The notes under the pieces are model-generated. The model ran no database searches, was not told the origin of the DNA, and saw only the letters and a program-made list of their open reading frames with translations. 64,000 bases of DNA. Origin: Lasiosphaeris hirsuta. Lineage: Eukaryota > Ascomycota > Sordariomycetes > Sordariales > Lasiosphaeriaceae. A program made the translations under genes and the position numbers. Within the stretch, counting starts at the first letter, position 1. Each line of letters opens with the position of its first letter. Shown one piece after another: positions 11,236-22,408 of the stretch. Location of the stretch: the NCBI GenBank assembly GCA_030549175.1, contig JAUKUA010000003.1, positions 558,001 to 622,000 on the forward strand. The letters run 5' to 3'.

Positions 11236-13060
11236 GGTGCGCCTTCGCCCCTCCGAAGAGCGCCTAGCTTTGATTCATGAGGCAGTGCAACCCATTCGCA
11301 GTTCGGGAGCATCCATTACACAGCCGCGGCGAAATAGGCTAGGCGCTTCCCGGAGTTATTGCTGGGTAGTGCCTTTACCGTTCGGTGTCGATTTGAGGAA
11401 CATAAGGTCACCCGGGCAATTGATCATGTCCAACTTCAATGGCTGCGCGGCTAAGCAACCCAACAAGGTTGAAGGAAGGCCTAAACGCCGTGGGCCTCGG
11501 CTTTGACCGTACCCGTGTCACGGTTAACAAGACCGTTATCAATTAGACGTCGTCTCCGCAACGAAATTGGGCGAGGCCAGAGCCGCAGGCGAGTGCATTG
11601 CACACGACTGCATCGATTTCTTCTAGAATGGTGGGGATGACGCGGTCTCGGTGACGGTTTTGTACATGCTGCAACCCCTTGTAGCCTCGCTCAATAACGG
11701 CAAGCAGACTTTCAGCGCCAAGGCTAACTCCCGCCAGTCAAGAACCCAGCGTGCCGCCTCGAGCCTTCAGGCTAACCTCCTTTGTATTGCCTTTTCCATG
11801 ACATTGAACTTGGTGATAGGGTTACTTGACCATTTTATCCTCGCGCAGATGTTGGCGTCTACCGTGACGCGGCACCTTGTGGGATCTGGCTGTGGCTTGA
11901 TATGAGGCGCTTGATATGATGCTGCAAGTCTGCAATGGGCGGCTCGGCAGGTCGAGGAGCCGAAGGATTATGAGGTCAAAGTTGGAGTACGATGATACAC
12001 AGAATCGAGTTTTTGCCATCTTCAGTTCTTTGGGATGCACACGCACAATTGTATTTGCAGTGGGACACGCGTACATGGTTAGACACTATTGAAACTACAG
12101 GGGAGTTGCATCAACAAGTCGTGGCCGATGACGAGTTCTGAAGGCTGTCTTGTACTCTCAGGGTAGAAAAACTTCACTTGAAGCATTGCATCATCGATGA
12201 CAGGCTCGCGGGGTCCAATGTCGGTAAGGGATGGTCATCACCGTCAGAGTCTACTGACATCGGCCTCTATATACCGCAGTAGGCTTTGGGAGTAAACTAA
12301 ATTGGATGGATGAATTCCCTTGCCACACTTTTGCACAATGCACATGATAGACCAAAGCTTGAATAAAGATAAAAGAGAACCCCCAAGACATAAGCTGATG
12401 AGTAGATGAAACAGAAATGTTAGCGCAGACTTCGGATTAGTTAAATAGAATAAGGTCTTAAAACAGATGGTGAATGTCTAAAGTCACGAGTTGGGCATTA
12501 TTGGAGTAACTCAATATGAGATTAAAGCTACTACTACCCGATGACCGCCAGCACTCCTATTGACCATGAATTTCTTTTTTCGCCCACTTACCAGCTTACC
12601 GCCTGAACTAGTCCTATTCAATGCTATTGTTGAATTTGAATTGTGGCCAAGACAACGGTCACGCACATTCTTCAACCCTAACCCTGTCTTCAAGATCAGC
12701 CGGAGACCCAAAATTCGCTCGCCTTTGAGCTGTTTTTTTTTTTTTGCAGTTCAATCGCTGGACCTGATTGGTCCCAGGCCGGCGGGTGGCTGGTCAAGCT
12801 GCTGAAGCTCCCCCAAGAAAGCCCTCAAAGGGGAAAGACACCCCTGCAACTCAGCAGTTTTCGATTGCGTGATGACCTTTACCCCTCACGCAATGCCCTG
12901 CCACCGTGATCTCCCGCCTTCCCGCCCTCCTCCACACAAAGCGCAACCAGGAATCCCAGCCGAGGGGATCCAGGGTCCAAAAGCGCCATTCATATACAAA
13001 CAAAAATATTCCCGTACCTCACCCTCACCCACCAGCTCCAATTGACCCTCCACCGCCATC

Positions 13061-14312
13061 ATGTCGTCCGACCTGACCCTCGTCATCGTCGCCTCCCCCT
13101 TCGCCAACATGGCGCCGCTCTACGAAGTCGACCCCGAAGCCGACCTGCTCCTGCTCGTCCCGCCACGCACGACGGCCTTTGCGCCCTGGGATGCTGCCGC
13201 CGCCGCCGCCGCCGCCAGCAGCAGCGCCGTGCACAAGTCGGCCGCGCTGGCGTCCGCCTCGGGCCTGCGCATCAAGGCGTCGTCCAAGCACCTGGCGCTC
13301 GCGTCGCGCATCTTCCGGAACAAGCTGCAGTTTGCGGGTGCTAAGGGTAGCGTCCAGTCCGACGGGCGGGTGCACTTGGGTCTGGCGGAGGGGTTCGAGC
13401 CCAGGGCGGTGCGGATCGTGCTGGATGCCGTCCACGGCCGCGGCAGGAAGGTGCCCAAGGCGGTCGACCTCGAGACGCTGGCCCAGATCGCCCTGTTTGT
13501 CGACCGGTTCCAGCTCGGCGATGCGGTTGAGGTGTATGCGGACCGGTGGATTGGGGGCTTGGAGGGCAGCTTGCCCGAGGCGTATACGCGCGACCTGGTG
13601 CTGTGGATCTATGCGAGTTTCGTGTTTGGGAGGGCCGATGTGTTCAAGGCGGTGACCAAGCTGGCGGCTGCGAGGAGCAATGGGCCGATACGGGATCTGG
13701 GGCTGCCAATCAAGGAGAAGATTATCCGTATGAGGCCTCTCCCGAGGATGTCTGGTGTGTGTTGCTGACCGTCATGTAGGTGATATCGACGCCCAACGGC
13801 AAGAGCTCGTCAGCAAGTCTTTGACCCTCGTCCACGGCACCCTCGATAGGCTCACCGACAGCAAAGTCGTCTGCTCCAAGTTCTACTGCGACTCGTTCCT
13901 CCTCGGCCAGCTGATGAAGACGCTGCGCAAGAGCGGCGTCGTGTGGCCCCGCCCTGCCAAGCCCTTCGCCGGTGTCAGCCACGCCGAAATCGCCGACACC
14001 GTCAACAGCAACGTCCAGTTCCAATGGCGTAGTAACAGTGGCAGCAACGGATCGGGGATAGGGATATGGGGTGTCGCAGTCAACGGGAACGGCGCGAGTG
14101 TCAAGGCCTCATCAAGGAAGAGGAAGAGCCCCGTGCAGCAGCCTATTACCCCCGAATCCTCACCCGAGCCCACCCAACGACCTGGCAACACTTTCGAGAC
14201 GCACGTGTGTGATGCCAAGAAGCTGGTAGCCAACTTTGATGAGCTAGATGTCCTCGAGGATGGGGTGAAGGGGCTGGATCTGCAGAGCAGTCTCGGCTAT
14301 CAGCTGTATTGA
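13061..14312 (+). CDS. BTB/POZ domain protein, 399 aa
   Basis: Exon 1 13061-13727 and exon 2 13780-14312, with a 52-nt intron (GTATGA donor, TTGCTGAC branch point, TAG acceptor); frames join as Arg-Asp-Ile. Residues about 22-165 match the fungal BTB/POZ pattern: an acidic aliphatic strand (DPEADLLLLVPP), then IKASSKHLALASRIFRNKL, then a strand and the helix EPRAVRIVLDAVHG, then LAQIALFVDRFQL. A poly-Ala run (about 45-52), encoded by GCC repeats, interrupts the first part of the domain. The C-terminal half is helical, then Ser/Lys-rich with SSRKRKSP, a possible nuclear signal. BTB domains mediate protein-protein contacts, often in ubiquitin ligase adaptors; lacking a second domain, the partner here is unknown. 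Confidence 0.85.
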
Positions 14313-15389
14313 GAGTGCATTTGGTCCGGTCGGCCGTGATCAAAGTTGAGGATGCCTAGCGTGGAGTTCCCCTTAGCCAGGCGTGAGCAAGGTATGGTGG
14401 CCAAGCTTCGGCGGTCCTGAGGAATGATGCCATTCTCGTGGTTTTAAGTTCTCGTGTTTCGGCGATTTATCAAGTTGAGGTAACACCCTGGAAAAGGTGA
14501 TTAGATCTCACGCAAATACACTCGACGATTCTATGTTCTTATATGTACATATATTTAGCAGGGGAATCGTAGGCTTTAAAGAGCTGGGAATATAGAAATT
14601 CTTGCTTCACAAATTTCCTGGCATACGGTTTCAAGTTGAAACTATACCCTCCTATCCCGCGAGAGCGCACTGGCGCCGTTTCAGGGTGTTGTTGTCCCCG
14701 TCCTTTACCTCCCCGGCGCCTATGCCTCGACCAAAACTCCCTGTCATGGATGGAGTCGCAGCTCAATCTTCCAGTATACTTGCCGATTCCCTAGCTAACC
14801 CCCAACAATAATCTTCTCCTTGTGTACTAAAGGCAGTTTGCTACGGGATATCTTCATATTGGCCTTGGAGGGCACGAATATCGGTGTCTTGCAAACCAGC
14901 TGATATCAGTTTTTTTCCCGGGTCCAGAACACATGCGGGAAAACGAGCGAGAAATGCTTGGTAGCCGCTGGGGGTGCCCCTGTCTGCCATGGCTCGGATG
15001 TGGCTCGGCGCATCAAAGCCCTCCCGTATACCATTGGTGTCTTTGCGATTGAGCAGCCAAGTGACACATTGGATTGTCCAGTCGATACCTCCTGTTATAA
15101 AGCACGCCAGAGCTTGTCAGAAAGCGCCAAGGTAAGCCTAGGAAAGGGGCCCATGAGAGGCTTTCTGTCTCCTATCCAATAGACGGGAAGCCGTTGATAC
15201 CTGACGAAGCCGTCCAATCCGATGATGTATCGCGTCTCAACCTTTTGCTTATTGGCTTGGCATCATCGTTGGATGTTGGAAAGGCGGGTAGTTGCTTCAA
15301 TGCCGCTATGTATCGGGCTAAAGTCAAGGCACTAGGCAGTGATGGTGTATGACGGGCCAACGGTGTTGTGTAGGTACCTTTGGCAGTCG
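14313..15389. other. no supported gene
   Basis: Downstream of the BTB gene. I see only short unrelated open frames and no repeats of note. It may include the 3' flank of the decayed HET gene that follows. Confidence 0.5.
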
Positions 15390-15390
15390 T

Positions 15391-16800
15391 CTAAACAAAG
15401 TCGAACTCCGCCTCTTCAGCATCACCAAGGTACCTCGCAAAGCCCTCATCCCTTCTAAATAGCCCGACCCGGCAACGACCAGCATCAAACCCGTCCACAC
15501 TCGCCAGGAGCAGACTATACGTAGTCTCGTCGCCAGACTCCGTCTGCGCATACCCCAGCGGCTGCGTCCCCAAGACCCGATCAGCTATGCGAGTCCCCGT
15601 GGTGGCAACAAGCAGGCAGACCATCCAGAAACGCGAGCTCGACGCCAGTTGTTCGCGACATCATACTCCTCCCCAACCGCAAACGACCGGTGCCCCTCCC
15701 CCTTGCTAAACGGCGGTACAAAGTCATTAAACACCGCCACACCAATCCTGCTCTCCAGCGGTGCGCGCTGCATCATATCCACGCGGTACCTCCCCCCAAC
15801 GGGATATCCCACACAGCCACATCAGAACACTCGTGGGCGCGGTAGCGTGTTTGGACTGCGTGGATGGCGAGCTGCTTGTCGGCGGGGTCGGAGAGGACGC
15901 GCAGGGAGTAGTTCTCGGCGACCCACGGCCAGGGGTGGCCGAAGTCGGCGGGGTTGTCGTGGCCGAGGGGGGGAGGGGGCGCGATGACGGTATCTAGGTC
16001 TAGCGCGGTTAGGAACCCGGCGGGGGACAGGTCGCCGCCCGAGTCAGCGGCCCGACGGCAGATCCAGTAGGGCTGAAAGGTGGAGAAGAGGAGGATGCGC
16101 TTGGAGAGCATGGCTTCTTGGAAGGTCTAGCCGCGCTGGTGGAGCGGTTCGTACTGCTTGATGGGGCGCGGGCAGAGGTCGCCGTCGGGGACGACGACTT
16201 GCTTGGTGGATCCGATCATGCCGAGGTCAAAGGGGCACCCTGGGCTTCGGAGACGGTGCCGTCCGGGAGGACCAGCGGCGCTGAGAAGAAGGGGCTCGGC
16301 CGCGACGTGAGGAAGCCGTCGTTGGCGCCGGCCGCTGGCGGCGATGGTGAAGGTAGGCGTTGGTGTAGATCTGGCCCATGTGGGCGATCTCTTTCATTTT
16401 ATCCTGGTCGTCGTCCTGGACGATGCACAGGGCGTCCACCCAGATATGTGAGACATTTAGCTCCTCGGTAGCGAGGGGAAGTCGATGCGTTTCTTGTGGT
16501 TGTCGACGTTGGCGCGTATCGCGAGCAGCTGGTGGTGGATAGCAGGATCGCCCCAGCAGTAGCTCAGAGCGGCATATCGCAAGACAGTATCCTTCACCGC
16601 CGTGGTGTCTACAAGGTGGACTTCAGGGGATTTTCCGCGGTATTTTCGATCTGGATGAGGCGCTTTGGGCCCGCCTGCGGCGAGGGAGGCACGAAGCGGT
16701 CGTGGGTCGCGTCGCAGTCATCAATCCAGCTCCGGATGAAGCCAATGGTTTCGTTAAATGTCGTTTTCTAAAGACTCGGTCTTCGGGAACAAACTGGGCG
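15391..16800 (-). pseudogene. HET-domain gene relic 1 (decayed)
   Basis: Read on the minus strand from about 16,800, fragments in shifting frames match the heterokaryon-incompatibility domain in the right order: GFIRSWIDDCDATHDRF, RYAALSYCWGD, VDALCIVQDDDQDKMKEI, GQIYTNAYL with IAASGANDGF in another frame, then EPLHQRG-stop-TFQEAMLSKRILLFS. The stop at 16127-16129 (minus strand) is TAG where the family has Trp (TGG), and at least two frame shifts separate the blocks. An ENYSLRVLSDPADKQLAIH block near 15.86 kb matches the usual C-terminal part of the domain family. HET proteins trigger cell death when incompatible strains fuse; this copy cannot make a normal product. Confidence 0.8.
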
Positions 16801-18225
16801 GCAGCGGATCCTGTACGACCCCAAACATTAGCAGATGAATTGACGGGGGGACGTACTGGTGCACACCATCCATGCTCAGCAATCAGGCTGAATCAGGCCG
16901 TTGCCCACAGGGAGCTGGTAATAATATTGACTTGGTGTGCCGAGGAACTTGAGTTGATGTACTCGAAGTCCCTGTCTTGTACTCTCGACGTGCTCCCTCT
17001 CTCCTTGCTCTCTTCGCTCGTTCATCCCCCATCTCCTCAATTACGTCGCCCGCGCTCCGATGCTCATTATCCGACGCCCATTTCGCCGGCTTATTGTCCA
17101 CCCCTTGTCTCCCCCTCTTTTCTAGTCGAACCGTCGCGTCGCAGCGCGGCGCACACGCTTGCTGCAGCTCTTTCCGGCGCGCTGCTCTTCGCAGTGCTCT
17201 TCGCACTGCTCGTCGTCCCAGACCTCCCCCTCTTCGTTCACGACCTCAACTTGACTCTACTCCCGAGCCGGCTCTGGGTTCCGCCTACGATAAGCGATCA
17301 CGATTAGCCTACATTTCTAACGACAGACCTCCAAGAGTCCATCAACTTGACCTCGGGTCGGTCATAGTTGGACCGACTAACAACGCGGCTATGGCGAGCT
17401 ATGGAGGGGACTGGCCGAGAGAAAGGCAGGTGCTGAAGTGACGGCGGTCTGTCTCTGAGTCACGCCATGATTCGGGTACAGCGGACATTGATATCGACAA
17501 ATAGGTATCGCCTTACTATTGGCGGCTCTGAGAAAGGGATGAGGTAGAGGGGCTGTTCTATGTAACGGCGCCGAGGCAGCCGAGATGGCGCGCGCCTATA
17601 TCTTAACGGCTAGGCTGCCTAAGATGGTAGTCTTGGCGACACGACGTCCCGTGATAACCGCCTTACCGGCCCCCTCCTCTATCAGTCTCGGTAGTTACGC
17701 CAATGGCGTAGATATGAGGGACTTATTAGTCGATCTCTCTTATCTCGAGGCCGAATGCGACGAGACATTTTTAGGACTGAGCACGTTCCTAGCTATCCAT
17801 TGGGATAGGTAGAACAGATAGGGAGCCGAAGGCTAGGGACCAACGCTCTACAGCTCTGTTATTAAGCACGCCTTTTCAACGTACGTACATATATTTCGCC
17901 GGTTTCCCCATATCTAGGAATTGCGAAGATGGCCAGCTTATACGCTAACTCTCGGGATTTTTTCTCTCCTATACCGTTGGACATCCTCTACCACCTATCA
18001 GCGTAGCATCACCGCCAGTTACCATAGCAACTATGTACCTTGACCGCCAAACCTTCTATAATACCCCTATGGCGGCGAACCTGAAGCCTATAAGCCGCCG
18101 TCTTCTAGCTCGGAATATAGCCCCCTCTTTAATCGTCTCTAGAACTCGTTTCTATCCACTACCTCCGGCCGCCGGCGTAGGTTGTAGGCGATCCACGGCT
18201 TGATAGTACCAAAACGCCACAGGTC
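16801..18225. other. mixed non-coding and TA-rich decayed sequence
   Basis: 16,980-17,440 keeps an open frame with CT-rich sequence but no motif. From about 17,450 onward the sequence is rich in TA dinucleotides and stops in all frames, as in RIP-damaged DNA. The fragment at 17,690-17,810 looks like former coding sequence of an unrecognised protein. Confidence 0.4.
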
Positions 18226-19735
18226 GATATAGTCGAGATCTCTAGTGATGACGAGTCTGATAACGATAGCCTAGAAGACTACCCATCATAGTCCGAACCT
18301 GGTAGCGATACCGGTATGGGCCTCGAATCCCCCACCCCCGAGTAGACTATGGAGACTATGGCACTGACACGCCTAAGCAGACAACGATGTCGACGCTGCC
18401 ATCCCCCCCCCCCCCCCCCCCCCTCCCCCCAAGTGTAAGTGACCGCAGCGATGCGCCGGAGATCACACGTATTGCTAGAGAACTGGATCAGCCGAAGCCT
18501 GTCCCAGCCTCGCGCCGTGCGGTCCCAGAGTCCACGCGGCGCCGCTTCGCTTCTAGCCTTGGGGGTTGAAACATAGCAGGGGTCCGGTACCCGGCACCTC
18601 TCTCAGCACTATGATCATGGCGACGACAGCGATCCAACGAGTGATCCAGAGTATTATTATCTTCTAGTTTCAAACGGCAGAGGGAAGCAGAATGAGGAGT
18701 GTTCTGCTCCCCCTCCAGAAGTACAGGGGAGTTGGGCAAGTACCACCAATGTTTCCGGAGAATGAGGACATTGGCGAATTTGAGCCGGCCACTCCCAGGC
18801 CATCCATGTAGCCATCCATGTAGCAATCCACTAGCCAAGACCACGTTGAGCTTCGGCGTGACCTCGGTCGTCGTCGACATCACGATACCGATGATGGTAA
18901 GGACTTGGGTCCCATTGTGGGTAGTAACGCCGAGCAGAGTAAGGATGATGATGCTGTTCGGTAGCCGCGACGTGAACGCCGCAGGCTTAGCGGTACGACC
19001 CTTATAACCAGCGGAACAGCCTCTCAGCCGTAGACACGTTCGTACTGCGGTAGCGGCCCTCTTGGGCGCTAAGCCCAACCCACCATCGTCACTAAGGTCT
19101 GCCTTGGAAAGGGAAAGTGAGACGCGCAGAGCCCCTGTCGCGAAGTTCGAGGAATGGCCCTTGGGGAACGCCATCCTCAAGCGCGTTATAATGAAAGGCT
19201 CGCTGCCCACTCTTATAGTGCAGCTTCACATGGGACCCATGTGCAAAACACGGCACGGGACAGCATGAACGGAGAATCGAAGCTTAGTCCCCACAGCTAA
19301 GAGAGGCACCGCCCAGCGAAACAGGGGAGCACAAGATACGTGAAGGACAAGGGGCACCACAGCCAACTCCAAGGCAAGGACAAACTTCGAGAAGGGCGAA
19401 ATACACGCCAGAGGATAATACAATGATTCGCTGGCTGAAGGAACAAGGACTGTCTTGGCCCGCGATCGCCGACCACTTCCCCACCCAGGACGTACTCCTG
19501 GGGCCATAAAGGTAAGGTATCACAGCAAGTTTAAGACAACGAACCCCTCTCGAATCAAGGCTCTGTACTTCTAACGCCTCTAGTAGTTAACGATGCCGGC
19601 GAGGAAGAGTGGGAGGTGGAGGAAATCTGCAACTCGAGACAGCTGGATGACAGCAGCATGGAATTCCTTGTGAGATGGGGAGGATGAGAGAACAAGTGAA
19701 GCAGTAGACGAATGTGTTCCCTTAGCTAAGAATCG
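18226..19735 (+). pseudogene. SANT/Myb plus chromodomain gene relic
   Basis: Three blocks on the plus strand. First, an acidic Ser/Asp stretch at about 18,231-18,345 (VEISSDDESDNDSLEDYPS, then TAG stops). Second, a SANT/Myb-like helix pattern at about 19,423-19,545 (IRWLKEQGLSWPAIADHFP, then a broken RYHSKFK). Third, a chromodomain pattern at about 19,600-19,690 (EEWEVEEICNSRQLDD, SMEFLVRWGG, then TGA where Tyr is expected). Frame breaks, premature stops and a 19-C run near 18,405-18,423 show decay. Repetitive fungal genes combining SANT and chromo domains are known in other ascomycetes; chromodomains also occur in retroelement integrases. The stretch between the first and second blocks is unassigned. 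Confidence 0.55.
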
Positions 19736-19801
19736 GAACTATCCCTTTGTCCTCCTCGCTCTGAGACAGGCAGCAAGATTGCTCATGCTACTTAGCATTT
19801 A

Positions 19802-19982
19802 GGGATGCCCCTTACCAACACCGTCTGCCCTATTTGCAGCGCCTACTAACGCATTAACTCGGCCTCCTCGTACTTCCCCTGGCTTTCGAACATATATTTG
19901 CGAGGGATGCTCCCTTGGCCAACGCCTTCTCGTTTCGCTGTAGAGCCTACCGATGCATCTGCTCGGCCACCTCATATTTCCC
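19802..19982 (+). repeat. diverged direct repeat pair, about 79 bp
   Basis: 19802-19880 and 19903-19982 share an AGGATGC..CCTT..CCAAC..C..TCT start, a central GCCTAC..A.GCAT block and a CTCGGCC.CCTC.TA.TTCCC end. Differences are mostly C/T and G/A transitions, as expected for RIP acting on a duplication. Confidence 0.6.
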
Positions 19983-21180
19983 TACATCGCGCAAAAGCTC
20001 TCACCCACTTTTATACAGAAGACTTGGTGTCGTCTTCTCGTCATCTGACCTCTTCCATAGCTAAAGAGCATGTTATGTATGTGGCAGATACCTCATCCGC
20101 TCTTCTCGATTTTCGTGATCCGGAGAAGGAAACATATCGTCAAGCCATTGTAGCACTCTGGGACTCCCAGCTTAGTTAGCATCGATATCTGAACTAGCCG
20201 ACGGATGTCGTATGCATCAGACTCGTTCGGTTGAGAGGTGAACGGTACGCGTTCTCAAAGGTGGTGGGCATCAGCCACCCCAAGAGGAGATAATCAGCTT
20301 GCAGTTCTCCCGGCGTGCCAAAACGGCCGATGCGCCTCCAGCGAATTGCTGGACCGCATCCTTGACGAGTTTGAAGTTGGGGTATTCTGGGCCCGGGAAA
20401 TTTGTTCATGCCCGAATGAGTTGCGTCAAGGCCCTTTCCGCGGAAAGGTATCAAGGTAGGCTGACGACTCCGTGATGAGCTAATGAAGGTGAGCGTCTTT
20501 GATACGTTTGAGAAGGTTACGATCTTATAAGTAAGGGTGATGGAAAATCTGGTTGCCCAGCTTGGCGAGAGCAGCTGTTTCAGCATGTCGGTGTTGTTGG
20601 TTTCGCAAAAGCAATACAGAGGCAACTAGACCGAGTCACTCCTGACGAGTTCGGCGAAGGACTGTGTGAACTTCTAGAGCTCTCTGTGACTCTTACCAAG
20701 AGCGCGTCCATGAGCCGTTTTGATGCTTGCTTCCCCATAGTACCGCCAATGGCAACTTGCCACCGAGCCTGTCTAGCCGCATCACTGCCGCGGAATGGGG
20801 TGGCAAAAGATGCACAACTCCAACCGTGGAAAGTAAAATGTGTTGGTAGATTTTGCCTTGTTGGGCTGCTCTGCTCATAGCCTGGGAGATTTTAACCGCC
20901 GTCTTCTGTCTATGATATCCAGGGACATAGCTTAGCTAGGATAAGCCCTCCAAAACAAGAGGCAATGAAGATGATGGGTCGCGTTTGTGACCCGCGACCT
21001 TCGGCGACGAGCCCGAGCCAGCGTGTCGGATGGAGCATCTCCCACAATCATGGGTGGCGGATTTGGCCAACACACTGCTCACAGCAGCCTCCGTGTGTCC
21101 TCGGGCTCCGAATTGCCAGTTCTAGAGATGACAAGCCCTTCTCACCCTTCCCACCTGCCACAACGTCACGATGGACCCCT
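19983..21180. other. decayed sequence, origin unclear
   Basis: An open frame at 19,898-20,179 and several short frames up to 20,900 may be remnants of genes but match nothing I recognise. Part of 20,900-21,180 may be the 3' end of the HET relic that follows. Confidence 0.35.
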
Positions 21181-21915
21181 CGAGTAGGGATCGCCGCTCC
21201 GGCAGCACACTGTATACATCTTCTATCAGGCGACCATCAATCTCGGTAGATGCACACTTGAATAGGACACTCCAAGCGGCAGCAACCTCCTGGAGCACCT
21301 GAACCCACCTCGTCAATCATGTGCAAGGATACTGCTGGGTGTCTCTCTTACCCAGATGCGCTCAAGCCACGGCCGTTGAAGCAAGTGCCAGGATTGCTTC
21401 TCTGGTGGTGTCGTCGAACGGGACCTCGGGGGAAATCTCATCTGCAGCCCGGCATATTGCTTCAAGCGCTCGCTCGCCATCATTCTCCCCTTCTCCAAGC
21501 CAAACGATCACACGGCTTGCTTTGCTATAGATTTCAGCCGTGTACTAAATCTGGTTTCCTTTCTCTTTGTTGTCATCTTAATTGATGCAGATAGCATCAA
21601 CCCATACGATTCGTTCGAGAAGCGGATCTCAAAAGCCGAGTAGTGCGGCGTAGAGGTTGGCTGTGACGAGCAAGTCGTGCCCGTCGACAGAGAGATGGGA
21701 TGATGTTGGTGTGGGTCATCCTATACGTAGGATGAAGCCTCGTACAGATGCGTTCCCTCGCTTGACTCCAGAGGGTAGTCGAACAGCCGACATAGTAAAC
21801 CGGTGCTTTCGTCTTTACGCGGCATTACGCGGAGCAAGCGAATACTGCTGGGCTGCAGCCGAGAGTAACAGTGCTCGTTCTCGGGGTTGGGTGAGGAAGT
21901 TTCGTTATCTCCGGA
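21181..21915 (-). pseudogene. HET-domain gene relic 2 (decayed, RIP-like stop)
   Basis: Minus-strand blocks in order: IRLLRVMPRKDESTG, HLYEASSYV followed by TAG (21723-21721) where the HET motif has Trp, then DDPHQ, later DPLLERIVWVDA, IYSKASRVIVWLGEG, ERALEAICRAADEISP, then in a new frame LLQRPWLERIWVRE, and VLQEVAAAWSVLFKC. These follow the standard HET domain order (ALSYVWGD, WVDAICINQ, VIVWLG, RPWFRRVWVVQE). Frame shifts separate several blocks. Together with the W-to-stop change this is a clear pseudogene. Confidence 0.8.
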
Positions 21916-22024
21916 CCTGACGGAGGGTTAGCGCTGATGGGTCGTGGATTTATCGCGCGTGTTCCTGGCGTAGGAAAACCTCTTGCGGGCTGTGGACTGT
22001 GCCCGCGTAAACATAGATTTCTCT

Positions 22025-22165
22025 GTGATCTTGCTGGAGACCTGTTACTGACTGGCTTGTGCCCGCGCACTGACTCCTTTGGGGCACGGTGACCTTGCCA
22101 GACACCTCTAGCCAGGGGTTATCTTACTTTTGATCCTCCCTGTGACCTTACAGAAGACCTCTAGC
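22025..22165 (+). repeat. three degenerate direct repeats upstream of the gene at 22409
   Basis: Starts at about 22025, 22089 and 22141: TGTGATCTTGCTGGAGACC, GGTGACCTTGCCAGACACC and TGTGACCTTACAGAAGACC, each followed by (T/C)(C)T. Spacing is 64 and 52 bp. Their function is unknown; they lie 240-380 bp before the start codon. Confidence 0.55.
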
Positions 22166-22408
22166 GAGGACCCGTGCTTCCGCGGGTTCATCTTCTTGCA
22201 TTTGATTTCTAATCCTCACCTTCTTCTCCCTCTCTCCCTCACACTCTCCTTCTGGCTTGGTGTCTCAAAACCCTCCGCTCTTTCTCTCTCGCTTTGGTGG
22301 CTTCTTCTCGTTATCTTTGCCGTTGCTACTGGGGCATCCCCAGTCCAAAGTCTCTAGCTGGGTATCTCGAAGCCCGTAGGCGTTCCATCGCTCCAGAGCT
22401 CTCCCAGC

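Larger units (their letters stand above)
10759..13060. other. divergent intergenic region
   Basis: This 2.3-kb region separates two divergently transcribed genes (DUF1399 minus, BTB plus) and must hold both promoters. Apart from a short tandem repeat near 11.2 kb and a T run near 12,730, I see no gene or RNA. Confidence 0.5.

Noticed and set aside
18488..19210. 240-codon minus-strand frame
   Set aside because: No recognisable motif, and it lies in a decayed region where the plus strand carries the chromatin-protein relic.
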